Positions 37,054 to 49,716 of a stretch of DNA of 64,000 nucleotides are shown here, in pieces (the first letter of the stretch is position 1; every line of letters begins with the position of its first letter). Source of the stretch: Rhizophagus irregularis (lineage: Eukaryota; Glomeromycota; Glomeromycetes; Glomerales; Glomeraceae); assembly GCF_026210795.1 (NCBI RefSeq), contig NC_089430.1:1860001-1924000 (forward strand), read 5' to 3'. Position numbers and translations under genes: made by a program. The notes under the pieces were generated by a model. The model saw nothing but the letters and a program-made list of their open reading frames with translations. It made no database searches and had not been told where the DNA came from.

Positions 37054-38174
37054 AAAGTGAGTACATAATATGTGAATAATATAATTTTTATACATTTTCT
37101 TATGCACACTACCTAAAATATATTACTAAAGTTTTATTTTTTGTTTTATAAAGGAAAAAAAAAATTCCCAATGTGTTTGGTGCATTCGATTTGTAGAAAT
37201 GATCAACACTGATAATTATTTGAGAAATTAAATTTAAAACTTGCAGAGGGAATTTATGATAATTTATAAAAACGTTAGATATAAAGAATATGACAGTGTA
37301 TTTAAGTTAGGATGGTACGTAATTTATTTTAATTTTGACTAGTTTTTATTTTTTTATTTTTTTTTTAAAAAAAAAATACATTGGCGACCATACCAGTGCG
37401 ACCCATAAATCATGTGATGAACATTAGCCAATTAAATTCATTTTAATGTTGTCTTATTGTCTTCATTGTCATTTAATTTTGAAATCACTTTCTAAAATAC
37501 TTTAAAAACAAATATAAATTTTTTAAATATAGATAATATAGGCAAATATTATAGTTTACATATATTTCAAAGTAGATTTCTTTCTAATTTGGTTAATGAA
37601 GATGCGAACCAACTAGTATCATCACTTAATTTATTATATTATCCAATAAAAATTAAGTAAATGATCACGTGGTCAGGTCGTCAGGTCACCAACCAATTAT
37701 ATAGGATGAAAAATGGAATAATCAACTAGTAATCAACTTTAGAACATTTAAGAAGTGAAGTAGTTATTAGAAGCTACCAGAAAAGACAAGTACTATACTT
37801 TAATATTTTGGTTTTATTTTATTTTTTATTTATTTACTATTTTTAAAATTATTTAAAATAACGTTTAAAATTTTTATTTATATTATTTATATAGAGTTAT
37901 TAGAAGCTAACTTTGCAGATAACTATAATTTGTTTAGGTTTTCGCTATCAACCCGCAATAATTTATTATCCAACACGTAGTGACATGGTATCAGATGATC
38001 TCGTGAAACTACAATCGTAAAATACTAAAATAATAGTCTTAAATAGGTGGGTATATAAACTCTTTCCGACGATCTTTTGTACCAATTTTTTAGCGGAAGA
38101 AATATTCAACAAAAATACAAATTATTATACAAATTATATATAAACATGTCAAAAAATCAAAAAACACAGATATA

Positions 38175-38530
38175 ATGTCGGAAAAACAACTTATAATAGA
38201 GTTCTATCGAGAGTTTGATGATTTGAGAAGAGATATTTGCAACGTACTTACGATATGCTGAAGACAAAGGAGTTTCAAGAGTTTACCAAAAAGACTACAG
38301 GCACCTGGGATATAATATCAGAAGTATTTTCACACGATATACGTAGGCCATTCTCAAACCAAATAATGAATATTATAAATTTTATAATAAGGTGGAGTGC
38401 ACATATCTTGACCATCATGCTTACAAAGAAAAAATACGTGGCGTTACCTCTTATCAGCGTTTCCACGTTCAGGATCAATTGACCATTTTTTTACACATCG
38501 ACAAATATAATGTTGGAAGCTGTTGGTAAC
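38175..38530 (+). pseudogene. Frameshifted unrecognised gene
   Basis: Three consecutive frames read like one protein: MSEKQLIIEFYREFDDLRRD from ATG 38175, then MLKTKEFQEFTKKTTGTWDI and SEVFSHDIRRPF, then NNEYYKFYNKVECTYLDHHA and RFHVQDQLTIFLHIDKY to TAA 38528-38530. Two frameshifts break it and no suitable intron joins the parts. The family is not recognised. It lies about 110 bp before the element at 38646. Confidence 0.4.
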
Positions 38531-38645
38531 TCATTCAAAATCACAATTTAAGAAATGTTTATTTCATGTTAAATTATTAAGATATAGACATATTATTTGT
38601 TCCTATTTACATTATACCCGAGTTTGAAACGAAGCACTCAACGAT

Positions 38646-39058
38646 GCAAAAATTACGTTCTTGACCTTCCTCGTATTACTTTCTTGACCAGGTCAAAATA
38701 TGCATGATTATGTATGATAAAAATGTTCCTTTCTTGACCTGAAACATGATATGTGATAAACAAAAAAGAAATATTTTATTTTTATCATATTTATATTTGC
38801 GTCCTTTAATACTTTTTTATTTCTAGCTACAATATTGATAAATTAAAAAATTTTATTTTAATTACAAAAGATAGCCAATAAATAGATTACATTTAAGATA
38901 AGTACATTAATTAGGTAATAAATACTAAACACAACCGCATAAAACTAAATATTAAAATAAAAAGAAAATAATAATAAATTATTTTGTCATTAATCATTAT
39001 TTGACCGGGTCAAGAAAGTAATAAGTAATACGAAGAGGGTCAAGAACGTAATTTTTGC
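38646..39058. mobile_element. Mutator-like MITE, 413 bp, long inverted ends
   Basis: Inverted ends of about 50 bp start GCAAAAATTACGTTCTTGAC and include CGTATTACTTTCTTGACC, with a few mismatches. It is flanked by the exact nine-base repeat CTCAACGAT at 38637-38645 and 39059-39067. Nine-base target duplications with long terminal inverted repeats fit the Mutator/MULE superfamily. There is no coding capacity. Confidence 0.88.
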
Positions 39059-39529
39059 CTCAACGATAGACACTTCATTTTATTATTATTATTTTTATTA
39101 TTATATAAAAAATATTATCCTGTATAAAAGATAACTATTTAAATTTAAATACTGTAAATTGTATATGTTTAATACACAAACAATTCCTTAAAATATCACA
39201 TGACGCGATAACAATTATTGATAAAACTATGACATTAAAGGCGCAGTACTGTAGTGCTGTAATGAATCATTGCATATACATAATATACTATTGCATAAAT
39301 CATGACTTCATAGGGGTATTGCTATTAAAATAAAAATATAATGTATTAAGACCAAATTCAATCAAACACAACGTTGCAAAAGACAATAATAATAAATATT
39401 CACATGATCTTGATCTTGAGATTTTCTTCCGAATCTTATTAATCGAACATATAATGTTCAACGTTGGTCCTAATTTCACACCTCAACTTTCGAGTTTTTC
39501 TTCCGTTAATAAAAGGAACGTTCGCCCGA

Positions 39530-39739
39530 TTATTTATGATATTTGAGAACATCGAAGTCATCATCTGTCAATCCTAAATTTGATTCTTTTAATCTGTGTA
39601 TCAAGTCACTTGTTTTCGATATGTTTTCAAGTTCCTCAGTGGATGGTATGGAAGGAAGGAAGGTCTGGGGGGAAGAAATTATTGTTTCATGGTTTTTCAT
39701 TTCCATTTCCGTATCTTCTTGTCTAGAATAATTTTCCAT
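39530..39739 (-). CDS. Short protein with the start of a SAM-like domain (probably truncated)
   Basis: 69 residues from ATG 39737-39739. After a Ser/Pro-rich start (ISSPQTFLPSIPSTEEL) comes TSDLIHRLKESNLGLTDDDF and DVLKYHK, which resembles the first helices of SAM-like domains I recall from Rhizophagus proteins (pattern L..L....L.L.DDD...L...K). It then stops, before the rest of such a domain. It may be a truncated gene, or a first exon with an unseen splice. Function not assigned. Confidence 0.4.
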   Translation of the reverse strand: MENYSRQEDTEMEMKNHETIISSPQTFLPSIPSTEELENISKTSDLIHRLKESNLGLTDDDFDVLKYHK

Positions 39740-40582
39740 GAATAAAAAATATCAAGACAAATTATGTCGCAAAAGTTTACGCTGTTAAAATTGAATGGTT
39801 GTATTTAGGAATAATATTTCATTGTTTCATATAATAAGGGTATGGTATTTTATTTTTTGTGAAATTTTCACGTGAAAAAAAAAATAATAAATAAAATGAC
39901 GAAAAAAAGAAATACTTAATATTGATGCAATAAATCAATTCTTCTATTATTACATTAATATCGTTAGACTTGGCATCGTATTGTAGATTACGCATCGTAG
40001 ATTACGCATTATAATATAAACTTTACCAATTGTCTATTTAAATTGATCAGTAAGTGTATCATGTGATTGACAGATTTACGAATTCAATAACATTTTACCT
40101 AATAAACTTCTTACAAATGTTGTGAAAATGTTTGCCTTTTAAGAGCCTTTTTGATAGCGCCTTTTATTTAAAAGATGTTGAAACGATGTTGATCGATCGA
40201 TTGTTAGTTTGCAAATAATTCAAATGAGTAATTCCTTTGTCGTAATAATCAGCTTTTAAAATATACAATCACATGATTATTCGTTAAATTTATTTTAAAA
40301 GTAACAAAAGAAATAATGTTATATATCTGTTTAAAAAAAAAGTAAACCTTTATTACTTTGTTTATTTGTGTACAAATACATAATGCACAAGTAAAAATAA
40401 AGATTCCTTTGGGAGAATATTTATTTTACGCCAAAAATTGAGCAATCTTAAAAAGATTGATTTAAAAAAAATTTCCTTTGATTCTCCTATGTGTAAATGA
40501 CATTTTTTAGTTATTATTTTTTCTTTTTTTTTTATTTCAATTATTTATTTAATTATACTTTTTTTTACCTTATTTATTTTAG

Positions 40583-40749
40583 GATCGATCTTAAGCTTTG
40601 AAACGGAAGGAATGGATCGAAATGGAATGCTGATGGTAAGTAAATCTTTACCATATTTTCTTATTTCCGATCACTGTTCAATTATAAATTTTTTTTTCCA
40701 TTAAATTCAGAATGACCAAACTGATACTTCGTTGATGCAAATCCAATAA
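40583..40749 (+). CDS. Possible last two exons of an unrecognised gene (partial)
   Basis: A good acceptor (TTTATTTTAG) precedes 40583-40635, which ends at GTAAGT. A second acceptor (AAATTCAG) precedes 40711-40749, which ends in TAA. In one frame they encode SILSFETEGMDRNGMLM joined to NDQTDTSLMQIQ. No upstream exon could be fixed, so start and product are unknown. Confidence 0.25.
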
Positions 40750-42641
40750 GTCCACTCTATAAAAAAAATTATTTTGTTTTATTATTATTAATCATACAAA
40801 TCAATGGTAAATTCTTATGTTTGACTTTGGAATAGACGAGCAGATACGTTGGCTGAAATAAGAAAAAACACGAGAAATTTTTCTATTATTATTTATTAGT
40901 AAACAATAAGAATATTTTTTTTTTTACCTTAAATTTGGTTTTTAACTCAAAATGGAAAAAATGATCAAAATAGATTTGCGGTAATTTGGTAAATGACTTT
41001 ATATTTTAACAATCAATTTATTACTAATTGATATATTAAAATATTTTTTTTTTTCACTATTTCAAAAGTGAATTTTTATCTTTTTTTTTAAAAAAAAAAA
41101 GTTGATTTGTTATCGAAATAGTAAAGTAAAATTTAAAAAAAAAAGAACTGGGCTGTAACTTAATCTAAACAAACAAGTTTACAACCGATTTGAAAGAGAT
41201 AAATGGTAAAAGATTTAATTGAATGTGAAATTCTTTCCTTTTGTCTTATATAAACATTAGATATACCATAATAGTAATTACTTTTCATATAATACATTTA
41301 AATTATTTAAATTAATTGAACTTTTTCTTATAATTTATCTCATCAAATATTAAAATTTTGTTAGTATTGGAAAATAATTTTCAAGAAAAAAAATTTAACC
41401 AATATTTAAATAATTTAAATAAAGAATATCTTGTAGCTTACATTACTTGCTTTGAAAATATTGATACCTGAGCTTGATGCTGGTTCTGTATCAGATTGAT
41501 ACAAAGAAGCCTCGGAGAAAGCATTTGTAAGGGGACAGTGAGAGATTCTTCGTCACTGAATAACTTATTTATATAACATTTACTTGTTTGATTATATTAT
41601 TAAGTTAACTTTGTTCACGTGTCATGATCGGCATTAAAAAATTGGTGACCAAAATTTTGGATTTCCCAACCCCCTATTTATTCTGCTTAAGCAAAGTTAT
41701 AATATTTTCAAATAACTTCCTTTCTTATTTCATTTATTAATATAAGAATAATTTTAGTAGTTTAATATTTTCCATAGGTAATAACGCAGTCAATTATTTT
41801 AAAGGCAACTTGCTTGATTTTATTTAAGATAATTTACAGTATCTTTGAGCGTAACTACCTTGTCATTATTAAATTTTTATAATTTTTTGAATTTTGAGAA
41901 AATATTTGCGTCATTAAATACCATTTTGTTTTTACAATAATTTATGTTAATAGAGTTATTAGGAAAAATGATGTTATAATAGATTGAAATATTTAATTTA
42001 TTGTTTTGTCATAACATTATTTTTTTTTATTTTTACAAGCAGTTGAAATTTTTATAATCTTAACCTACTTTAATGATGATTATATCATAACTGAATTCAT
42101 TCGTTAATACGAATTTTCTTCACATAATAATAATGGAAATTACTTCTTTTTAAAATTTTCTGTACAGATTTATAGTAACTAAAACTAATTGGTCAATACA
42201 TTTTTTTAAAAATTTTTCAACCTAAATAATTTTAACGTGATTGATTCTAATTATAATTTTTAATGCATGCATGTTGTTACTGATGATGATATTGATTGAC
42301 TGTACTGTATTTTTCAAAATTCAATAAAGTACCTATATCAGATATAGTATAATGGAAATAATTTTGGCGTTTGATAATCGACACAGCTTTTTTTTTTTGT
42401 GAAACAAGTATTTTGGTTTTGGTTTGGAGTTTATTGAAAAGGAAATTTATAATCAGTAGTGATTTCTGTGATCATCAGCTGATTTCTTGAACGCTTTATT
42501 GTTTTTGCCTAAATTAAAAATGATTTTGTCAATCGCTGCTGTGCAACAGTAATACGTTTTTAAAGCCGTCTTTTTTTTTAAAAAAAAAATATTTTTTTTA
42601 CTCGTTTGATATAAAATTGAAGTCACATTTATTAATCCAAT
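40750..42641. other. AT-rich spacer before the kinase gene
   Basis: Contains T/A palindromes at 41081-41100 and 42571-42589, the latter about 55 bp before the kinase start. On the minus strand around 41430-41550 the frame NAFSEASLYQSDTEPASSSG looks coding-like, but no gene could be built. Confidence 0.4.
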
Positions 42642-44412
42642 ATGGAAAAGTTTATGCTCAATGATGATGTGTTTGAGCAAATAAAAGATTTTAACCATTG
42701 GAACCTGACTGAAGAACAAAGTTTGTTAATTGATAAGTTAATATTAAATGAAGAATTTAAAAAACGTTATAAAGAAAATGGTTCATGCAAAGAATGTAAG
42801 CAACCTAGAGCTTCTCGTGATTGGTGTCAATGTAAATTTCAACAAAATTTTAAAAATTGGACTAGTGGAAATCATGAAGTTGACAATCTTATTCAAAAAG
42901 TACAACTTAAAGCTAAAGATTATCAAGAAGTTTTAGAATGGATTGAATATGATAGATTTGAAAATGTTGAATACTTGGCAAAAGGAGGATTTGGAACTAT
43001 TTATAAAGCAATTTGGAAAGATGGACTTATAGATAAATGGGATTTTGAGAATAATAAATGGATAAGAAGTAAATTTTGGTTTAGGGAATATGAGAATTTT
43101 CCAGTTGTTTTAAAATGTTTACATAATTCTCAAGATATTACATCCGATTTTTTAAGAGAAGTAAGTTACTTATTTATATATAGTAATTTCAAGATATTGT
43201 CCTATTATAAATGTTAAACTGTCTATTAATTATTATTATTATGGATTCTTTTTTAGATTGAAACCCATATTATGATTCCATACACAGGTTGTATAGCACA
43301 CTGTTTTGGCATTACTAAAGATCCAGAATCTAGAAATTTTATAATAGTAATGGCATATGTAATAAATGGTAGTTTAAGACAACATTTAAATAATAGTTTT
43401 AATTCAACAAAATGGGATGAAAAGTTGAATATTTTAAAAGAACTTTTATTTAGCCTCAAATATATTCATTTAAATGGGTTAATTCATCGTGATTTTCATT
43501 GTGGTAATATATTAAAAGAAAGCGAAATTATTTTAATTGCTGATTTAGGATTATGTCGACCAGCAAATGTAAAACCATCTCAAAATGAATGTAAAGAACT
43601 ATATGGAGTATTACCCTATGTAGCACCGGAAGTTTTAAGAGGAAAAGAATATACTCAAGAAAGTGATATATATGGATTTGGAATTATTGCATATGAAGTC
43701 TGTACAGGGCTTCCTCCTTATCATGATATTGCTCATGATAAATTCTTAACTATTAGCATTTGTTAAGGACTTAGGCCAAAATCAAATTATAAAATTCCTC
43801 AATTAATTCTAAACATAATTAAACAATGTTGGGATGCTGATCCTTTAAAACGACCTAAAGCTAAAGAATTATATAATTTATTAAAAGATTTATATTATTC
43901 AAGTAGTGATCATGAAATCAAAAAGCAAATTGAAGAAGCAGATAAAATTAATGAGAAGTTAACATCATCATCATCATTATATACTGGTCCTACTCTTTCA
44001 TATACTACAAATCCTCAAGCAATTTACACGAGTAGACTTTTAGATTTTAAAAATCTTCCAGAACAAAAAAATGCTATTGATAACAAGGATGATGATAATT
44101 CATTTGGAGAATATTCAGGTAATTCATTTCCTATTTTAACTTTACAAAAGCATTCTTTAAAGATTTTATTGATGTATATCATTATTTTTTTATATATATA
44201 TATTATAGAATCAATAGAAGCAATAGATTTTACTAAACTAGACCTAGGTACTTATATACATTAACTTTTTACATGATTTATTTTATTAATAATATTATTT
44301 AATAATTTATTTTTCACTTATAGATAAAAGTAACCGAGTTAAAGAAAGGAAAGGGATCTTGGGTATAAATTTCTTTATTATTTACTATTTATTTTCTTTA
44401 ACATTACTATAG
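42642..44412 (+). pseudogene. Protein kinase gene interrupted by an in-frame TAA
   Basis: Exons 42642-43160, 43257-44118, 44209-44247 and 44324-44412 (last end uncertain). The N-terminal domain has CKECKQPRASRDWCQC and FKNWTSGNHEVDNLIQ. Kinase: glycine loop KGGFGTIY, lysine K158 in VVLK, HRD at 250-252 (HRDFHCGNIL), DLG instead of DFG at 269-271, APE at 296-298. After ISIC (residue 342) a TAA at 43764-43766 stops translation, yet the same frame goes on through GLRPKSNYKIPQLI, QCWDADPLKRPKAKEL and a Ser-rich tail. Relatives have a sense codon there, so it is a nonsense mutation (or a sequencing error). The shortened protein would keep the catalytic residues but lose the end of the C-lobe. Confidence 0.7.
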
Positions 44413-45679
44413 TATGATATTTTATTGGAATATATTTTTTATGATTAAATAAAGTATTTATAATTATATGACAAATAAATATAATGATTTGTATGTAGTT
44501 TGTTATAAAAATGTAACAAAGTAAAAATTACATTGTATTTTATATTATGTTAATTTTATTATAATGTTACTCAACCAAAAAGTAGGATAAAAATCTATTA
44601 TGACCTGGCTCAAATTTGGATCGGATACCCGATCTGAGCTGATCCACTAATTAGATATTTGACAGTTGAAATATGGTGATTAGTAGGTGAAAACTAAAAA
44701 CACTAGGGGGAATGGTAAATAATTCGTGTTCGAATTGGAACTAGTAACAATTGTAATGGTGATAATTATACTTCCTGCTGATGATAGTAAAGTTGATTTA
44801 TATGTTGATAATATGAGTGTTTTGCAATGTTGGAAAAACTTTGATAGATAATTAGAATTTTACTGCCGTATGCAGTAGGACTTCATCCCTATAGTTAATT
44901 TTATTTGTATTGTTTAAGCAAATAAACTAAATAAATATAAATTGCAGTCTTTTTTTAATTTTAATGAAATAAATTCTCAGGTCTGTACTAGTTTCCATTA
45001 ACAATTAATAATAAAATAAATTATATGATTTAATTTTAAAAATAGTAGGTTTTTTTAACAATAAAATAAAATTTACGTTTTGTTTGATCATTGAATAATT
45101 TTATAGGTAATTCGTATTATTATTGTATAGCCATTAAATTATCCATTTAATTTTTTTTTTATTTTATCTTGCGTAAAATAGCCATATACGAGATACATAT
45201 GAAATCAAAATAATTTTATGACTATTATGAAAATTAAAACAATTGAAGTTTTTATTTTATTAAAAAAAAAAATGTCCAAAAGTAAAAGAAAAGAACTCTT
45301 TTACTAAGTACAATTAAAATTCATTTTTTAGGTTTAAGCCAGGTTGAAGATTAAGATCAGGCTGCAGATGTTTAGAATAGTTATTTATAACATGAAACCA
45401 TGACATACCTGCGCCTGATCAATGAGGATTATTTTCGTAATTATGAATAGTTATAAATTTACGTTATCCTAGAATGAAAAATATATAGAACAAATAATAG
45501 TAAGTTATATAATTAAACCTGGAAATTTTGCTATTAACTAGAAAATATTTTTTTGTGTTGGTAATTATACTTCGATCGTGAAACCATTTGTATATATTTA
45601 TTTCTTTATTGGCAAAAAATTAAAAAGCTTATTTTATGTACTTTAATATCATTATTTATTATAACAAACTATTAAGGTA
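44413..45679. other. Spacer with a possible retroelement scrap
   Basis: Apart from 44762-44851 nothing is recognised. Confidence 0.4.
44762..44851 (+). pseudogene. Possible RNase H-like scrap of a retroelement
   Basis: The frame reads IILPADDSKVDLYVDNMSVL then QCWKNF before a stop. The pattern (hydrophobic strand, D, Q/M-S-V-L) resembles RNase H domains of non-LTR retroelements, but it is only 29 residues and could be chance. Confidence 0.2.
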
Positions 45680-45946
45680 TTACATTTTACTTACTTTCAC
45701 TATAATAGTTAACAATATTATATTTGTTTCTAAATAGCTTTTGTTCTTATACATTACAAATATTGTTATAAATACTACAATATGTATTATGCCCATTGTG
45801 TTATGGTTCAAATCTTTCCAAGTTCTAGGTTGGTTTAGCAAATTTTGTGCTCTAATGTCATCATTAATCTTTTCCAATGATTTAAATTTGGTGGTTCCTC
45901 TAATAATACATCCTTTACAAACCTTATTTTGTTGTTGATATGACAT
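45680..45946 (-). CDS. Hypothetical small protein with one membrane helix
   Basis: 88 residues from ATG 45944-45946. It starts MSYQQQNKVCKGCIIRGT (one CxxC pair), then a polar region (RAQNLLNQPRTWKDLN), then a hydrophobic segment HIVVFITIFVMY. No family is recognised. Composition is more gene-like than the surrounding sequence, but there is no other support. Confidence 0.35.
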   Translation of the reverse strand: MSYQQQNKVCKGCIIRGTTKFKSLEKINDDIRAQNLLNQPRTWKDLNHNTMGIIHIVVFITIFVMYKNKSYLETNIILLTIIVKVSKM

Positions 45947-48900
45947 GTTAACAATTTTTTTAGAAAAGAAAGGTGTGGATAATCATGTGGCGCGGATCAT
46001 GTATAACATGGCGACAAATCAGGTTAGAATAATTTGGTTGGCTATAATCTATGAAGATTTCGTGACTAAATCAGTTCCGGTTAATGAAATTTTTGATTGA
46101 ATTTTTGCTAATGAAAAGGTTTGGTTTTCTTTGGAATGATGCGGTAGCAGAAAAAATTTTTGTTTTTTTTTTAAATTGAAATTTTTTATTTTCAAATTTA
46201 TTTTTTTTTTTCAGTTTTTTTCAAGCTTCTGATTTTTATTTTTGATTATTAATATTTTTATTTTATTTTTTTTTAGTTCTTTATTTCAAATCGAAAATAA
46301 AATTTTAATTATTTTTGTTATTTTTTTTGATACTAAAAAAATAAATCTTTAATCATTTTTTTTATTTTTTTTTCGGTCAAGAACTAAAAATTAGTTTTTT
46401 TTTTTTAAAAAAAAAAAATTAGTTTTTTTATAAACTTACTAAATACTAAATAAATAACCGATCTTTCTCTTTCATATAACACTTGCTAGAATTACATAAT
46501 GTTGTCAATTTTTCAAAGATGATACTAAATACTTATATGATTATCATTATTTCTTAACTGACAAATTAAAATTTCATCATTTAATAAGAATCTTTTTTAT
46601 GATAAAGCTAAAAACATATACTATATACATAACATTGGTTATTTATTAGGATCACTCCATAATTAATAATAAATAATTGTAGATAGTATTTATCGCAAAT
46701 TTTAAATTTACGATTTTTCTAAAAAACTTATTATTAAACAAGTATGAACACAAATAAAAATAGAATTAAAATTTCAAAGTAATATACTGTATAGTGTAAT
46801 AAAAAAAAATCCTTATGTAACCATGTTCAAATAAATAACAAAATACACAGATAAATGTATTTCAGCGAGTTTGGAATCTAGACTAAATAAGGTTTAAACT
46901 TAAAACTTAGTGTGAAATTATAATTTCAGTTCAAACGAATATATGAATGAAATATCAACTTGTAATTATATGTGTCCATATTAAGGTCGTACTTTCGTAA
47001 CAAAAGAATCTCTGATTTACAGTATTAATTAGTAAGATTATAATTATTCCTGTAAACCTACAATGTGAAGGAATAAAGCCTACGAAAGAATTGAAAGATG
47101 CATATCTTTCTAATTATTTCTTTATTCCAATTAAATCAATAAAAATAAAAGTAAATAATAATAATTTGCAGATTTGTTTAATACATTTAATTTTAATAAA
47201 AGAAAATGAATGTTAGCATTCCAAAAACAAAGATCGTTCGTCAGACATCCAGGAAAACGAGTTGATGTGGAACTCCTGAATATGTCATCAACTATGTCGA
47301 TGCCAGTCCATGTTCATCATATGTGTTACTATTGGTATGCATTGCGATTAGAGTAGAGCTTTCCAGCTCGTTTGCAAAAATTCTGTCAATAATAGAATAC
47401 AGATGATGTAATTCAATTGACGTTCTTGATTTGAAGAAATCGATTTCATGATAAAATTCTCTGTAAACTAGATTTTATAATAAAATTATATCAAAATTAT
47501 TAATTGGTTTAAAACATGAAAAATATTTTATTTTTCGCTATTTAATACTATTATTTAGAATAATTCAATTTTAAATAATGCCAGCCGGCAGTAAACCAGT
47601 TTAATTCAATATTTCTTTTTTTCATATAAATTTAAACGGTTATTTTGGCTATTTTGAATACAGTAACCTTGCAATGTCCTAATGGCTTACTAGTTGCACC
47701 ACACATAAGAAATTTCATTTGATACATGTTTTTTTCTTCCAAACGAAAGATTTTATCTGTTATAGTTTGTAAGTTCATAACAAAAGTCATGATTTTAACA
47801 ATCTTTGCAAGAAAATAGATAATAGTCTACATGAATTTCAGCTATTCTTCTTTAATCACAAGTATAATAAATGGAGTCTATAACTGAAATAACAAGAAAA
47901 AAAAGTCGTTAGTATGGCTGGTACCAGGTGGAAGAAAAATCAACCACCATAGCGTAAAAAAAAAGTCTCCAGAAAGGTGATGGTATCATACTCAAGTGGA
48001 CACCCTAGAACTTGCACAATAAAGATTTTTTTTTGTTTTTTTTTTATTTTTGTTAATTTTTTTTTCTTTTTTTCATTTCTTTTTCTTTATTTTTTCATTT
48101 TCATTTTTTTTCACCTTTTTTCTTTTTTTTTTATATTTTTTTTTTCTATTATTCTGTATTTTTTTTCATTTTCATTTTCATTTTCATTTTTTTTTTTTTT
48201 ACCTTTTTTTCTTTTTTATATATATTTTTTTCTTTTATTTTTTGTTACTTTTTTTTAACCCCTACTGTAATGGTCCTTTGGGATACCACTGACAATATGA
48301 CACCATGCATACAAGCCAGGTGCATAGGCTAACCCTCCTCCAGGAAAGCCAGTTTCTCATATATACTCCCTTTCAACTTTTTTTATCTGTAAGCCTGTAT
48401 CATTAAAACTATGCAAGCAGGGAGCGCATGCTTACCTTAATATTGGTCTACCATAAATCTTAATTTGTAAATACAATCCATACTGTATTACATTCTTTCA
48501 TCTTCAGTAGAAAATTCAAGATTATATTCTTTATTTTCAACCTTTGTAACATTGACCTTAAATGTTGAGTTTGAGTATTGTTTATTGTTATTTCATTACC
48601 AACCAAGAAAGAATTGTCACAAGTATTGCCTAAAATTAAAAAAATAAAAAAAATTTTATCTTGAATATATTTTTCCATAAAATAATAAAATGTATCTTTT
48701 TAATATTGAAAAAACAAAAGAAGACCTAAAGAACCCATCTGGTAAAAGATATTCTTGGTTTATTAGTTTCATCTGACAAGTTACTTATTGAAGAGAAAGT
48801 TCGTAAAAAGGAAAATTTCATATTGAATATATTTTTCCATAAAGTACGAGTTTAATTTCTCTAAGTTCGTGAGTTTGTGAGTTTGTTATATGAATATATT

Positions 48901-49716
48901 TATCTGAAGTTTTTGATAAAAAAATGAAAAATGAAGTATTGAGAAATTTGAGGGAGTTTGGGTATATTTATACTTTTTTAAAAAACCTTTTACACAGTAG
49001 ATGATATGTGGAACTTCGATGTACAAAATTTACAAGATCAAGATTTGTTTATATATTTTACTATATTGTTTCATAAAAAAAATAATGACTCATAAAATCT
49101 TGAATCTTGATAAAAAAATCTGATCTTGATAAAAAATATCTCAATTTTTTTTAAAAAAAATGTAAAAAGAAGTTTAATATTGAAAATCCTCATGAGTCAT
49201 TACTAATATTTATAGGGGTATATCGATCGTGAGTCACATTTATCACATCGATCGATTCCTAATTTTCTATGTATTAAATCTGGAAACTAGTAATATGAAT
49301 CCTTTTAACTTCATTGCGGAATCTTAAAATATTATATCATAAAATTATCATGTAAAAAAAAGGAAATAATCACAAATAATAAAAATTCAACACTAATTCA
49401 ACACGAAATACGCTTGATACTTTAAGAATATTAAGTATGAACTCTAAATACGGGTTCTTATTTATGACGTTTCAGTACTTATCAAATCTCCCTGTTAAGC
49501 TTTCTATGCTTTCCTTGTTAGAAAGATCTATAACCTCGCATGCTAAGAAAGCAACACTCTGTAGCGTATACGCTCTTGGCGCTCCTTATAAGGATGCCGC
49601 AGAAATAATTTTTTTTTTTAAAAAAAAAAGTGATTTTTTAATTTTATAGTACTTTTGTTTTTGTTACAATTTTTAAAAAATTAACAATTAGAGTTAAATA
49701 ATAATTTACATTTGAA
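45947..49716. other. Long gene-poor stretch
   Basis: AT-rich with T/A palindromes at 46395-46418 and 49609-49629 and the pyrimidine tract at 48027-48257. No gene supported. Confidence 0.45.
48027..48257 (+). repeat. Pyrimidine tract of about 230 bp
   Basis: Almost only T with scattered C and few A or G, including ATTTTCATTTTCATTTTC repeats near 48170-48190. The less AT-rich flanks (about 47900-48020 and 48260-48360) are set off sharply from it. The frames it leaves open are Phe-rich artefacts. Confidence 0.85.

Larger units (their letters stand above)
36176..38174. other. Intergenic with two inverted-repeat elements
   Basis: Contains the palindrome at 36837-36905, the MITE-like element at 36911-37053 and a T10A10 palindrome at 37357-37376. 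No gene supported. Confidence 0.5.

Noticed and set aside
47977-48292. Two overlapping Phe-rich open frames
   Set aside because: They only reflect the pyrimidine tract, which is free of stops in two frames.
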